This document shows, piece by piece, positions 1 through 6,324 of a stretch of DNA of 14,873 bases. This DNA is from Clostridia bacterium. GTDB lineage: Bacteria; Bacillota; Clostridia; Oscillospirales; Acutalibacteraceae. Location: contig JAFTCS010000255.1 of the NCBI GenBank assembly GCA_017454565.1, positions 1-14,873 on the forward strand. Direction: 5' to 3'. The notes beneath the pieces are model-generated. The model did not search any database, was not told where the DNA came from, and saw only the letters and a list, made by a program, of their open reading frames with translations. Both the position numbers and the translations under genes were made by a program. Numbering within the stretch: position 1 is the stretch's first letter; each line of letters opens with the position of its first letter.

Positions 1-99
1 ACTTGTTGAGATTCTTGAAAGTGTTGAAAACTTCAGAATCTTGTAAACTAACAGCTTTTGTTGATAAGTGGAATCTGTATCAACAGACTGTTGAAAAAG
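1..99. other. DnaA-box-like cluster downstream of dnaA; probable oriC part
   Basis: The 99 bases beyond the dnaA stop contain several copies of a DnaA-box-like 9-mer. TGTTGAAAA occurs at 22-30 and 89-97. TGTTGATAA at 59-67 is one mismatch from the canonical box complement TGTGGATAA. GTATCAACA lies at 77-85 on the other strand, and a weaker copy TGTTGAGAT at 4-12. A perfect 7+1+7 inverted repeat, TCAACAG-A-CTGTTGA, occupies 80-94. In Firmicutes the unwinding part of oriC commonly lies just downstream of dnaA, before dnaN, so a partial origin here is expected. The rest of the region lies outside the window, and the assignment is inferred from position plus box density. Confidence 0.6.
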
Positions 100-1413
100 T
101 CAGCGGTCCCTTATATTCTTTATAATGTCCTCTACTGTGGACTTCAGGGTGGGGTCTTTGCTCATGTTCTTTTCTATCTGATTGATGGCGTATACTATAG
201 TAGAGTGGTCTCTGCCGCCGAATTCCTCACCTATGCTCTTCATTGAAAGGGAGGTTATCTCTCTTACAGCGTATATGGCTATCTGTCTGGCGTTTGAGAT
301 GTTTGAATTCCTCTTCTGTGAGCGTATGTCGTCGCTGGTTATTCCGTAGGTATGGGCGACCTCATCAATGATCTTCTCTACGGTAAGCGGTGGCGGCTGA
401 TCGTTGTTGAGAATATCTGAGATGGTCTTCTGGGCTACGTTTATGGTTATTTTTTCGCCGTAGAGCTGATTCTTCGCTTTCAGCTTCTTTACTACGCCCT
501 CAAGCTGTCTTATATTTGTCTTGAGTCTGGTGGCTATATATTCTGTAACATCATCGGGCAGGACAAGCTCAAGCAGCTCCGCCTTTCTCTTGATGATCGC
601 CATTCTTGTTTCGTAATCCGGCGGCTGGATATCCGCAAGCAGTCCGGATTCAAAACGGCTGCGCAGTCTGTCCTCAAGGGTCTTTATCTCCTTGGGCGGT
701 CGGTCGGATGTCAGTACTATCTGACAGTTTGCTTCTCTGAGTGTATTAAAGGTATGGAAGAATTCCTCCTGAGTACGCTCCTTGCCTCCGATAAACTGGA
801 TATCGTCCACCAACAGCACGTCGGATTTCCTGTATTTCTGGCGGAACTCACTGGTAGTTGCGTTCTGCAGTGACTCAATGAATTCGTTGGTGAAATCATC
901 GCCCTTTACATAGGTTATGGTCTTGTTGGGGTCGGTCTTGATTATCTCGTTTCTGATGGCATACAGCAGGTGGGTCTTGCCCAGTCCGGAATTTCCGTAA
1001 ATGAAAAGCGGATTGTAGGCTTTTCCCGGATTTGTTGCCACTGCAAGAGAAGCTGCGTGGGCAAACTTATTTGATGAACCGACTATAAAGGTATCAAAGG
1101 TGTACTCATAATCGGCGTCCATAATGGCTTCCTGGTTTTCGGTCTCTTTTGCCGGCTCTTCGTCGGGTATGGTGAAGATTATCTCTATTCCCGGGCCGAA
1201 AACGCTGGCAAAGGCGTCGTTGAGCAGCTTCATGTAACCCCTTATAAGGGTCTGGCGGTGAAAATCTCCCGGAACCATTAATATGGCTTTGCCTTGTGTA
1301 AAGTCCAGATTGACCGGTTCGATCTTGCTTATCCACGTCTTGTATGCAACATCGGTAATTCTCTCTTTGCAGTAGTCGCAGATTATCTCCCATGCTTCAT
1401 TGAATGAATCCAT
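100..1413 (-). CDS. dnaA: Chromosomal replication initiator protein DnaA
   Basis: AAA+ ATPase that binds DnaA boxes at oriC, unwinds the origin and loads the replicative helicase. The 437-residue protein is full length for the family. Domain I is about residues 1-80, followed by a short acidic linker. Domain III has Walker A GNSGLGKT (140-147) and Walker B LLVDD (200-204). Domain IV (about 340-437) has the DNA-binding signature GGRDHST (399-405). Arg368 aligns with E. coli Arg399, and Asp402/His403 align with Asp433/His434, so base-contacting residues are conserved apart from Ser for Thr435. The start is supported by AGGAGGAAG about 9 nt upstream. It diverges from rpmH and is driven by a TTGAAA-17-TATAAT promoter. 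A DnaA-box-like dyad abuts that promoter, which suggests autoregulation (inferred). Confidence 0.98.
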   Translation of the reverse strand: MDSFNEAWEIICDYCKERITDVAYKTWISKIEPVNLDFTQGKAILMVPGDFHRQTLIRGYMKLLNDAFASVFGPGIEIIFTIPDEEPAKETENQEAIMDADYEYTFDTFIVGSSNKFAHAASLAVATNPGKAYNPLFIYGNSGLGKTHLLYAIRNEIIKTDPNKTITYVKGDDFTNEFIESLQNATTSEFRQKYRKSDVLLVDDIQFIGGKERTQEEFFHTFNTLREANCQIVLTSDRPPKEIKTLEDRLRSRFESGLLADIQPPDYETRMAIIKRKAELLELVLPDDVTEYIATRLKTNIRQLEGVVKKLKAKNQLYGEKITINVAQKTISDILNNDQPPPLTVEKIIDEVAHTYGITSDDIRSQKRNSNISNARQIAIYAVREITSLSMKSIGEEFGGRDHSTIVYAINQIEKNMSKDPTLKSTVEDIIKNIRDR

Positions 1414-1521
1414 AGACTTTTACTTCCTCCTGATCTTTAAAATTTGCAGCCTTGTGCCGCAACTGAAAATAAATCCTCCTGATTAAAGCCTTTATCTCTA
1501 ATAAACACTTATACAAGGATA

Positions 1522-1550
1522 ATTATATCACACATATTTCTATATTTCAA
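1522..1550 (-). promoter_or_regulatory. dnaA promoter
   Basis: On the minus strand, -35 TTGAAA (1545-1550) and -10 TATAAT (1522-1527) are separated by exactly 17 bp, with a TG one base before the -10 (extended -10). It lies about 110 bp upstream of the dnaA start. The DnaA-box-like dyad at 1556-1587 begins 5 bp beyond the -35. Confidence 0.75.
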
Positions 1551-1555
1551 ATAGT

Positions 1556-1587
1556 TTTTCAACATTCGTCATTTTCACGGTTGAAAA
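1556..1587. promoter_or_regulatory. 32-bp DnaA-box-like dyad upstream of dnaA
   Basis: TTTTCAACA (1556-1564) faces its inverted partner GGTTGAAAA (1579-1587), with 23 bp between their starts. The same two half-sites with the same spacing recur at 6167-6198 and 6257-6288. The half-sites resemble DnaA boxes of the TTWTCMACA type. Placed directly upstream of the dnaA -35, the dyad is a plausible autoregulatory site; the binding protein is inferred, not shown. Confidence 0.5.
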
Positions 1588-1712
1588 GTGTAAATACAGT
1601 CCCTGACTGTATGCTATGTTAAGTATTGATTTACAGACTGTAATATTCCTGAAATTATTACAGAATCAGGTAATAAACAAAGCTATGTGGTCCAAATTTT
1701 TTAATTTTTTAG

Positions 1713-1742
1713 TTGACAGGAGAGTATGTTTTGGTTTATAAT
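1713..1742 (+). promoter_or_regulatory. rpmH promoter
   Basis: Consensus -35 TTGACA (1713-1718) and -10 TATAAT (1737-1742) with an 18-bp spacer, about 75 bp upstream of rpmH. An A/T-rich tract (about 1695-1711) precedes it and could act as an UP element or as an easily melted stretch of origin DNA. It is the only strong promoter seen for the rpmH-rnpA-yidD-yidC-jag run. Confidence 0.8.
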
Positions 1743-1815
1743 TCTAAAGTGCAAGTTTATATCTTGGATACTAATGTCAGGTGCGTCAGCGCCTTCCTGA
1801 AAGGAGGATTTTCTA

Positions 1816-1950
1816 ATGCTGAGAACATATCAGCCGAAGAAGCTCCACAGAAAAAAGGAGCACGGATTCAGAAAGAGAATGTCAACATCTAACGGACGCA
1901 AGGTTCTTTCCCGCAGAAGAGCTAAGGGAAGAAAAAGACTTTCTTATTGA
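1816..1950 (+). CDS. rpmH: 50S ribosomal protein L34
   Basis: Small, very basic ribosomal protein of the large subunit. The 44-residue product is the usual size for L34. It starts MLRTYQPKKL, matching the near-invariant (K)RTYQP start, and continues with the typical HGFRKRM and GRKVLSRRRAKGRKRL segments. An SD of AAAGGAGG (1800-1807) sits 8 nt before the ATG. The rpmH-rnpA order next to dnaA is conserved across bacteria. The 239-bp spacer to rnpA is long and contains a structured inverted repeat. Confidence 0.97.
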   Translation: MLRTYQPKKLHRKKEHGFRKRMSTSNGRKVLSRRRAKGRKRLSY

Positions 1951-1997
1951 TCTGCTTTTTATGAAATGTTTGGACGCGCAGGCGGAGAGTCACTATT

Positions 1998-2162
1998 CAG
2001 ACTTCCTCGGAAACTTCCGAAGCACCATCTTTCTTGTCTATTTTGCGCCGTACTGCGTGTCTCTCACTTGCAGTACACAAAGTGCAGAGGCGTTCGAGAC
2101 ACATTGTCCGGCACAAAATATCCTGCGAAATCCGGCACTTCTCCAGTTTCCGAGGAAGTCTG
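1998..2162. repeat. Structured element bounded by an 18-bp perfect inverted repeat
   Basis: The rpmH-rnpA spacer contains CAGACTTCCTCGGAAACT (1998-2015) and its exact reverse complement at 2145-2162, enclosing about 130 bp. Inside are further pairings: GTGTCTC (2057-2063) with GAGACAC (2096-2102), and CACTT (2065-2069) with AAGTG (2080-2084). GTACTGC (2050-2056) with GCAGTAC (2070-2076) cannot coexist with CACTT/AAGTG and is hard to combine with GTGTCTC/GAGACAC. No convincing ORF covers the stretch. It could be a structured leader or processing element of the rpmH-rnpA transcript, a small RNA, or a miniature inverted-repeat insertion. Confidence 0.6.
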
Positions 2163-2189
2163 TTAATTATTGTCACAGGATGATGGATT

Positions 2190-2525
2190 ATGAGTGAGAT
2201 GATCACCCTAAATGAAAACAGATACTTTCGCCGTCTTTACAGCCGGGGCAGATCATTTGCGTCTCCCCTGCTCGTTACTTACGTTATGAAAAACCGGACA
2301 GGAAATGTCAGAATAGGCATTACTACCGGAAAGAAAGTGGGAAAGGCTGTTTTGCGCAGCAGAGCAAGAAGAGTCATCAGAGAAGCCTGCAGAGAGCTTT
2401 CCGATGACCTGAAGCCCGGATTTGATCTGGTTTTCGTGGCAAGGAGCAAAACGCCCTTTGTCAAGAGCTATGATATTCTCAGGGCAATGAAAAAAGAGCT
2501 GAAGGATGCGGGTGTTTTGAGATGA
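2190..2525 (+). CDS. rnpA: Ribonuclease P protein component
   Basis: Protein subunit of RNase P, which helps the catalytic RNA mature the 5' ends of tRNAs. It has 111 residues, normal for the family. The family signature KKVGKAVLRSRARRVIREA (about residues 48-66) is present with RSR in place of the more usual RNR. The N-terminal NRYFRRLYSRG also fits. The chosen ATG has a modest SD (AGGATG); a second in-frame ATG at 2199 is possible and would remove three residues. The stop overlaps the yidD start (ATGA), so the two are translationally coupled. Confidence 0.95.
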   Translation: MSEMITLNENRYFRRLYSRGRSFASPLLVTYVMKNRTGNVRIGITTGKKVGKAVLRSRARRVIREACRELSDDLKPGFDLVFVARSKTPFVKSYDILRAMKKELKDAGVLR

Positions 2526-2803
2526 AGCGCCCGCTTATTTGGCTTATTAGGCTATATCAGAGGTGTATCTCGGCCTATACTCCTCCTTCATGCAAGTATT
2601 ATCCCGTGTGCTCTGTCTATGGGATAAAGGCTATCGAACGTTTCGGCGCCGTAAAAGGTACTGCCCTGACTATCTGGCGCATACTGAGGTGCAACCCCTT
2701 TTCAAGAGGAGGCTATGACCCTGTGCCCGAAAAGAAAACAAGGGTCAGATTCAGAAAAAAGCCCAAAAGGATAAATTATCCGGGAAACAACAAGGATGAA
2801 TGA
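2522..2803 (+). CDS. yidD: Membrane protein insertion efficiency factor YidD
   Basis: Small membrane-associated protein that assists YidC-dependent insertion. The 93-residue product shows the family hallmarks: a short N-terminal amphipathic/hydrophobic helix (RPLIWLIRLYQRCIS), the Cys-containing core CKYYPVCSVYGIKAI (about residues 24-38), and RCNPFSRGGYDPVP (about 56-69). Its ATG overlaps the rnpA stop by 4 nt. The basic C-terminal tail after residue 70 is variable in the family. It lies between rnpA and yidC, the classic position. Confidence 0.95.
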   Translation: MKRPLIWLIRLYQRCISAYTPPSCKYYPVCSVYGIKAIERFGAVKGTALTIWRILRCNPFSRGGYDPVPEKKTRVRFRKKPKRINYPGNNKDE

Positions 2804-2954
2804 TCCCGGGCTGATTGAATACATCAGAAAATAACAGCTCTGCCCCGGTGCAGACTGAAAATATATATTTTTTTTGCATAAAAGAAGAAGGGTTCTTTCC
2901 GTTTATAAAATCTTTCGGATATGGAAAGACATCGAAAGGAATGGTTTTTGGTAA

Positions 2955-3983
2955 ATGGTACAAATTTTTAACCTGATAGGAAGTCTGTTCGGATATATCC
3001 TTTTTGCAGCTTTCTATATCGTCAAGAATTTTGGTATCGCCATTGTGCTCTTTACTCTGGTAGTGAAGCTGTTATTGCTTCCGTTCTCAATAAAGCAGCA
3101 AAGGTCTATGGCGGCAAACGCAAGGTTCCAGAAAAAGCAGAAGGAAATAATGGACAGATACGGCAAAGACAGAATGGGTGCCCAGATGGAGATCCAGAAG
3201 CTTATGCAGAAGGAAAACGTCAGCATGAGCGCAGGCTGTCTGCCGATGATAGCGCCTATGTTCGTTATGCTGGGCGTGTATTATTCCGTTATAAATCCTC
3301 TTACAAATACGCTTCATATCGCAGCCGACAAGGTAAACACGGCTCTTAATACCCTTAGTGCTCTTCCGGGTCTCGGAACCAGCTTCGGCAACAACAACTA
3401 CGGACAGATCTATATTCTTAAATATTTCGGCCTGCTTCAGGATAACTTCAAGGATGCAGCAGGCGGAATGCTCTTCACCGGCGACGAAGCAAACCGCATC
3501 AGCGATTTTGCAGGCGGCTTCAACTTCCTTGGCTGGGATCTTCTTGCCACACCTAATTCCTGCTCGTTTGCATCTATGATGTGGCTCATTCCCGTGCTCT
3601 GCTTTGTAACATCCGTAGGCAGCATGATAGTTATGCAGAAAATGAACGGCACACCCATGAAGGGCTGCATGTTCCTGTTTGTTCTGCTCATGCCCCTTTT
3701 CTCAGCATGGATCGCATTCAACGTACCCGGCGCTGTCGGTTTCTACTGGATAGCATCTACAGTCCTCGGATTCATTCAGTCATTTATCCTCAACGTTTAT
3801 TATAATGCAAGCATAATAGAGGCTCGTGACGAAGCACACAGGGTAGTTCTGCGCCGTCAGCAGGAGGCTGAGGTGCAGTTTATAGAGGCACCTGACTATG
3901 TTGCACCCTCACAGATCTCAAAAAAGAAAACGGTAACGGATGAAGAAAAATACAAACCAAAAAAGCCTAAAAAACGAAGGTAA
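2955..3983 (+). CDS. yidC: Membrane protein insertase YidC/Oxa1 (SpoIIIJ type)
   Basis: Polytopic insertase of the inner membrane. The 342 residues give about five membrane segments: residues 12-36 and 93-114, two in 206-255, and one in 258-282. The first segment leads into KLLLLPFSIKQQ (38-49). Lys38 takes the place of the hydrophilic-groove Arg usual in this family, keeping the positive charge. Unlike B. subtilis SpoIIIJ there is no N-terminal lipobox Cys. A long loop (about 115-205) separates segments 2 and 3. The Lys/Arg-rich tail (323-342) is a common ribosome-contacting feature. The SD AAAGGA is about 14 nt upstream, a little far. jag follows after 18 nt. Confidence 0.95.
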   Translation: MVQIFNLIGSLFGYILFAAFYIVKNFGIAIVLFTLVVKLLLLPFSIKQQRSMAANARFQKKQKEIMDRYGKDRMGAQMEIQKLMQKENVSMSAGCLPMIAPMFVMLGVYYSVINPLTNTLHIAADKVNTALNTLSALPGLGTSFGNNNYGQIYILKYFGLLQDNFKDAAGGMLFTGDEANRISDFAGGFNFLGWDLLATPNSCSFASMMWLIPVLCFVTSVGSMIVMQKMNGTPMKGCMFLFVLLMPLFSAWIAFNVPGAVGFYWIASTVLGFIQSFILNVYYNASIIEARDEAHRVVLRRQQEAEVQFIEAPDYVAPSQISKKKTVTDEEKYKPKKPKKRR

Positions 3984-4001
3984 GAAACAGGGGGAAAAGA
4001 A

Positions 4002-4904
4002 ATGGTCCGCGAATTTATTGCAACAGCCGACACGATAGATGAGGCGCTGAAGTTAGCATGCAGTCAGCTTGGAACTGATCCCGAAAGCACAGAGTATGAG
4101 GTGCTGCAGCAGCCCGAAAAGAAAAAGTTCGGCCTTTTCGGAGGAAATCCTGCAAAGGTCAGAGCTTTTGTAAAGGTCACTCCGCTGGAATGTGCTGAAA
4201 GCTATCTCAGTACGGTGCTTTCAAAAATGGGAATCAAGGATTTTGAAATGACAGCTGAAGAGGTAGAAGGCGGAGCTGTCATCAGCATTGAGGGTGAGGA
4301 CGTCGGCTTTATTATCGGACACAGGGGAGAGACGCTGGATGCTTTGCAGTATCTGGCTGGTCTGGTGGCTAACCATGTTGATGAAAGCTATTACAGAATT
4401 TCGATCAATATTGGCAATTACAGGGAAAAGAGAGAAAAGACACTTGAGATCCTCGGCCGCAAGCTTGCTTTCAAGGCTGTAAAGACCGGAACAAAGACTT
4501 CTCTTGAGCCGATGAATCCTTATGAGAGAAGGATAATCCATACTGCTGTGCAGAAGGTAAAGGGCGCTACCTCTTGGAGCGAGGGAGAAAATATGCACCG
4601 CCATGTTGTTATCGGTCCTGACCCGGAATACAAGCCCTCATACAACAGAGGCTACCGCAGAGGAGACAGGGACAGATCAAGCAATTTCAACAAGGACGGC
4701 ACATATAACAAGAGACCCCGTTCCAGCGGATATCAGAGAAGACAGTATTCCGATGGAGAATTTCATCCGCAGGACAGCGTTTTCAGCAGCTTTGAGGACG
4801 ACACTTCATCCAGTGCTGTAAGGGAGAGTATCAACGAAAGACCCGATACTTCTCTTTATGGCAGAATAGAGGTTAAGAAGTATAACGGCAGCGACAATAA
4901 ATAA
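4002..4904 (+). CDS. jag: Jag/KhpB RNA-binding protein (Jag-N, KH, R3H)
   Basis: Cytoplasmic RNA-binding protein, usually encoded next to yidC and linked in Firmicutes to small-RNA binding and envelope growth. Domains in order: Jag-N at about 1-58, with the KKKFGLFG motif (40-47); a KH domain at about 60-140, with its GxxG loop in IIGHRGETLDALQYL (104-118); and R3H at about 167-205, with MNPYERRIIH (171-180) including the Arg-x-x-x-His motif. A tail of about 90 residues (210-300), rich in Arg, Tyr, Ser, Gly and Asp, follows R3H. It is likely disordered, and makes this protein longer than typical 205-250-residue Jag proteins. The SD GGGGG (3990-3994) is 7 nt upstream. The transcript ends at the terminator at 5059-5099. 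Confidence 0.93.
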   Translation: MVREFIATADTIDEALKLACSQLGTDPESTEYEVLQQPEKKKFGLFGGNPAKVRAFVKVTPLECAESYLSTVLSKMGIKDFEMTAEEVEGGAVISIEGEDVGFIIGHRGETLDALQYLAGLVANHVDESYYRISINIGNYREKREKTLEILGRKLAFKAVKTGTKTSLEPMNPYERRIIHTAVQKVKGATSWSEGENMHRHVVIGPDPEYKPSYNRGYRRGDRDRSSNFNKDGTYNKRPRSSGYQRRQYSDGEFHPQDSVFSSFEDDTSSSAVRESINERPDTSLYGRIEVKKYNGSDNK

Positions 4905-5058
4905 ATGAATTTGGTGAGCTGCTTGTTTTACCGAAAATCGGCTGCAAATTGAAGCTTCAATTACTTGTTTGTTATTTATTATCACACAATTATCTTTCAC
5001 CTTTATTGTATTTTGTTATTCACACCCAGACATGATACTTTAATATTAATACAAAAGT

Positions 5059-5099
5059 ACGGCTGCCGCACCTGTTCAGAAAGTGCGGCAGCCGTTTTA
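5059..5099 (+). terminator. Intrinsic terminator after jag, probably bidirectional
   Basis: A 13-bp perfect stem, ACGGCTGCCGCAC (5059-5071) with GTGCGGCAGCCGT (5083-5095), has an 11-nt loop and is followed by TTT. On the minus strand the hairpin is followed by ACTTTT, so it can also end transcripts of the convergent noc-like gene. Confidence 0.85.
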
Positions 5100-5243
5100 T
5101 ATTATAAGGAGGAGGTTTTTATAATACTATTAAACAATAAAGTCTTTGAAAAGGCTTGCAGGGTGCAGGGACAGAGCTCCTGCTCATTCTCCGCAGAGAG
5201 CGGGATTCTTTGGCGGGGGTTGGGGAAGAGCCACAAAGTTACA
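5100..5243. other. Non-coding stretch with an orphan SD and a repeat fragment
   Basis: A strong SD-like sequence, AAGGAGGAGG (5106-5115), is followed at a normal distance by ATAATACTATT, not by ATG, GTG or TTG. It is framed by the inverted repeat TATTATAA/TTATAATA, which would put the SD in a hairpin loop. The plus frame after it stays open into the antisense of the noc-like gene, but I see no recognisable protein. Bases 5183-5202 resemble the small hairpin of the dispersed repeat found at 13907-14011. No gene is called here. Confidence 0.45.
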
Positions 5244-6071
5244 TCAGGCGGCAAATTCATCTGTGACGGGATGCTCTTTCGGGATACGGATGGTGTACTC
5301 AAGGCAGCTTTCATCCTCGTAATATTCGGCGCTGGCGTCTATTCCGGAGGTGTTCAGGGCGGATATGGCTTTCTTTATAGTGTTCTCAAACATCTTTACG
5401 TCACGCAGAACTCCTTTTCTTCGCTGAGAACGAAGCCTTTCAAGGTTGGTACTGTAAAGGATCTCGTTTATGTAGCTCTCGGTCTGTGAGACGTTCATAC
5501 TGTTTTCGATGATCTCACTTAGCACTATCCTGCGCTCAAGCTTGTCCTGAATTTTCAGCAGAGCTTTTGCATGTTTTATTGACAGGTGATATTTCAACAC
5601 AAGCTCGCGTTCCTGCTCGTCAAGACGGAGTACGTCCATCATATCTGATATATCGGCAGGCTGAAGGCTCAGATCGTCAGCGGCTTCATTTTGTGAGATA
5701 TTTTCCGACAGCATGTAGCTGTTTACGCACTGGGCTTCCTCAATAAAATTCAGGTTTGTGCGCTGCATATTTTCTTCAATAGAAAATATTTTGGCTTCAT
5801 CATCGCTGCATGAGATAACGATACAGGGTATTCTGGTCTTACCGCATATTATGCAGGCTCTCAGACGGCGCTCACCGGCGATCAGCTCATACTCCATTGA
5901 GGTGATCCTTCTGACCATAACGGGCTGCAGCAGGCCGTTATTTCTGATACTGTTGGCAAGCTCCTGCAGTTTTTCTTTATTGTAGCTCTTTCTTGACTGT
6001 GTGCGGCTGGGTCTTATCTGGATAACAGGTATTTCAACAACTCGGTTGCTTCTTCTGATATTGAGTATCAT
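5244..6071 (-). CDS. Noc-like ParB-family DNA-binding protein (ParB paralogue)
   Basis: ParB/Spo0J/Noc family CTPase fold, 275 residues. The N-terminal domain has VVEIPVIQIRPS (11-22), the CTP-binding motif GERRLRA (66-72) and box ENMQRTNLNFIEEA (100-113). The helix-turn-helix is about 125-150, and a dimerisation domain lies at about 225-265. Position beside rsmG matches noc (nucleoid occlusion) of B. subtilis. However, there is no amphipathic membrane-targeting N-terminus, and the specificity residues fit neither ParB nor Noc. By alignment, Pro138, Met144 and Lys166 stand where ParB has Arg/Thr/Gly and Noc has Gln/Lys/Arg. The target DNA is therefore unknown. The SD AGAAGGGAG is about 9 nt upstream. 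The gene runs toward dnaA, opposite to jag. Confidence 0.85.
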   Translation of the reverse strand: MILNIRRSNRVVEIPVIQIRPSRTQSRKSYNKEKLQELANSIRNNGLLQPVMVRRITSMEYELIAGERRLRACIICGKTRIPCIVISCSDDEAKIFSIEENMQRTNLNFIEEAQCVNSYMLSENISQNEAADDLSLQPADISDMMDVLRLDEQERELVLKYHLSIKHAKALLKIQDKLERRIVLSEIIENSMNVSQTESYINEILYSTNLERLRSQRRKGVLRDVKMFENTIKKAISALNTSGIDASAEYYEDESCLEYTIRIPKEHPVTDEFAA

Positions 6072-6166
6072 AATTCATTTCTCCCTTCTGTGAATATAAA
6101 TATAGCACAACGCATGATTGATTTTTGTCACATAATGGAAACAAAAACGGCTGAAAACAGAGAAAG

Positions 6167-6198
6167 TTTTCAACCGTTTATTTGATTATAGTTGAAAA
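6167..6198. promoter_or_regulatory. 32-bp DnaA-box-like dyad, proximal to the noc-like gene
   Basis: TTTTCAACC (6167-6175) and the inverted AGTTGAAAA (6190-6198) are 23 bp apart start to start, the same geometry as at 1556-1587. It lies about 96 bp upstream of the noc-like start. A TATAAT on the minus strand (6185-6190) overlaps the right half but lacks a good -35. Confidence 0.5.
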
Positions 6199-6256
6199 TC
6201 CGAGCGGTTTTATCCTTTTGTGTATAATAATAATCTGAAAATGTCGAACACGGGGG

Positions 6257-6288
6257 TTTTCAACATTAGAATATCGTATTGTGGAAAA
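6257..6288. promoter_or_regulatory. 32-bp DnaA-box-like dyad, distal to the noc-like gene
   Basis: TTTTCAACA (6257-6265) faces TGTGGAAAA (6280-6288), again 23 bp start to start. The right half reads TTTTCCACA on the minus strand and fits the classical DnaA-box consensus TTWTNCACA, which is the best single link between these dyads and DnaA. It abuts the hairpin at 6286-6317. Confidence 0.5.
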
Positions 6289-6317
6289 CTCCCGGCCTTA
6301 CACAAGACCGGGAGTTT
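6282..6317 (-). terminator. Probable terminator of the mnmG-rsmG transcript
   Basis: A 10-bp perfect stem, AAACTCCCGG (6286-6295) with CCGGGAGTTT (6308-6317), is extended inside by CTT/AAG. Read on the minus strand the hairpin runs into TTTTCCAC. It lies about 180 bp downstream of the rsmG stop, past the repeat element at 6325-6425. Confidence 0.55.
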
Positions 6318-6324
6318 GAAGTGT

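Noticed and set aside
1961..2197. Open frames of 66-78 codons between rpmH and rnpA
   Set aside because: No SD, no recognisable protein, several overlapping frames on both strands, and the bases are better explained by the inverted-repeat structure.
2775..2788. Possible Noc-binding site (NBS-like) at the yidD 3' end
   Set aside because: It has three mismatches to the 14-bp consensus, lies in coding sequence, and the local Noc-like protein lacks the NBS-specific residues.
4965..5489. 174-codon plus-strand frame after jag
   Set aside because: It runs through the strong terminator and then antisense through the noc-like gene; composition is not protein-like and no family is recognised.
6220..6230. 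TATAAT on the plus strand as a promoter between the noc-like gene and rsmG
   Set aside because: The nearest -35-like sequence (TTGAAA) is 25 bp away and no plus-strand gene follows.
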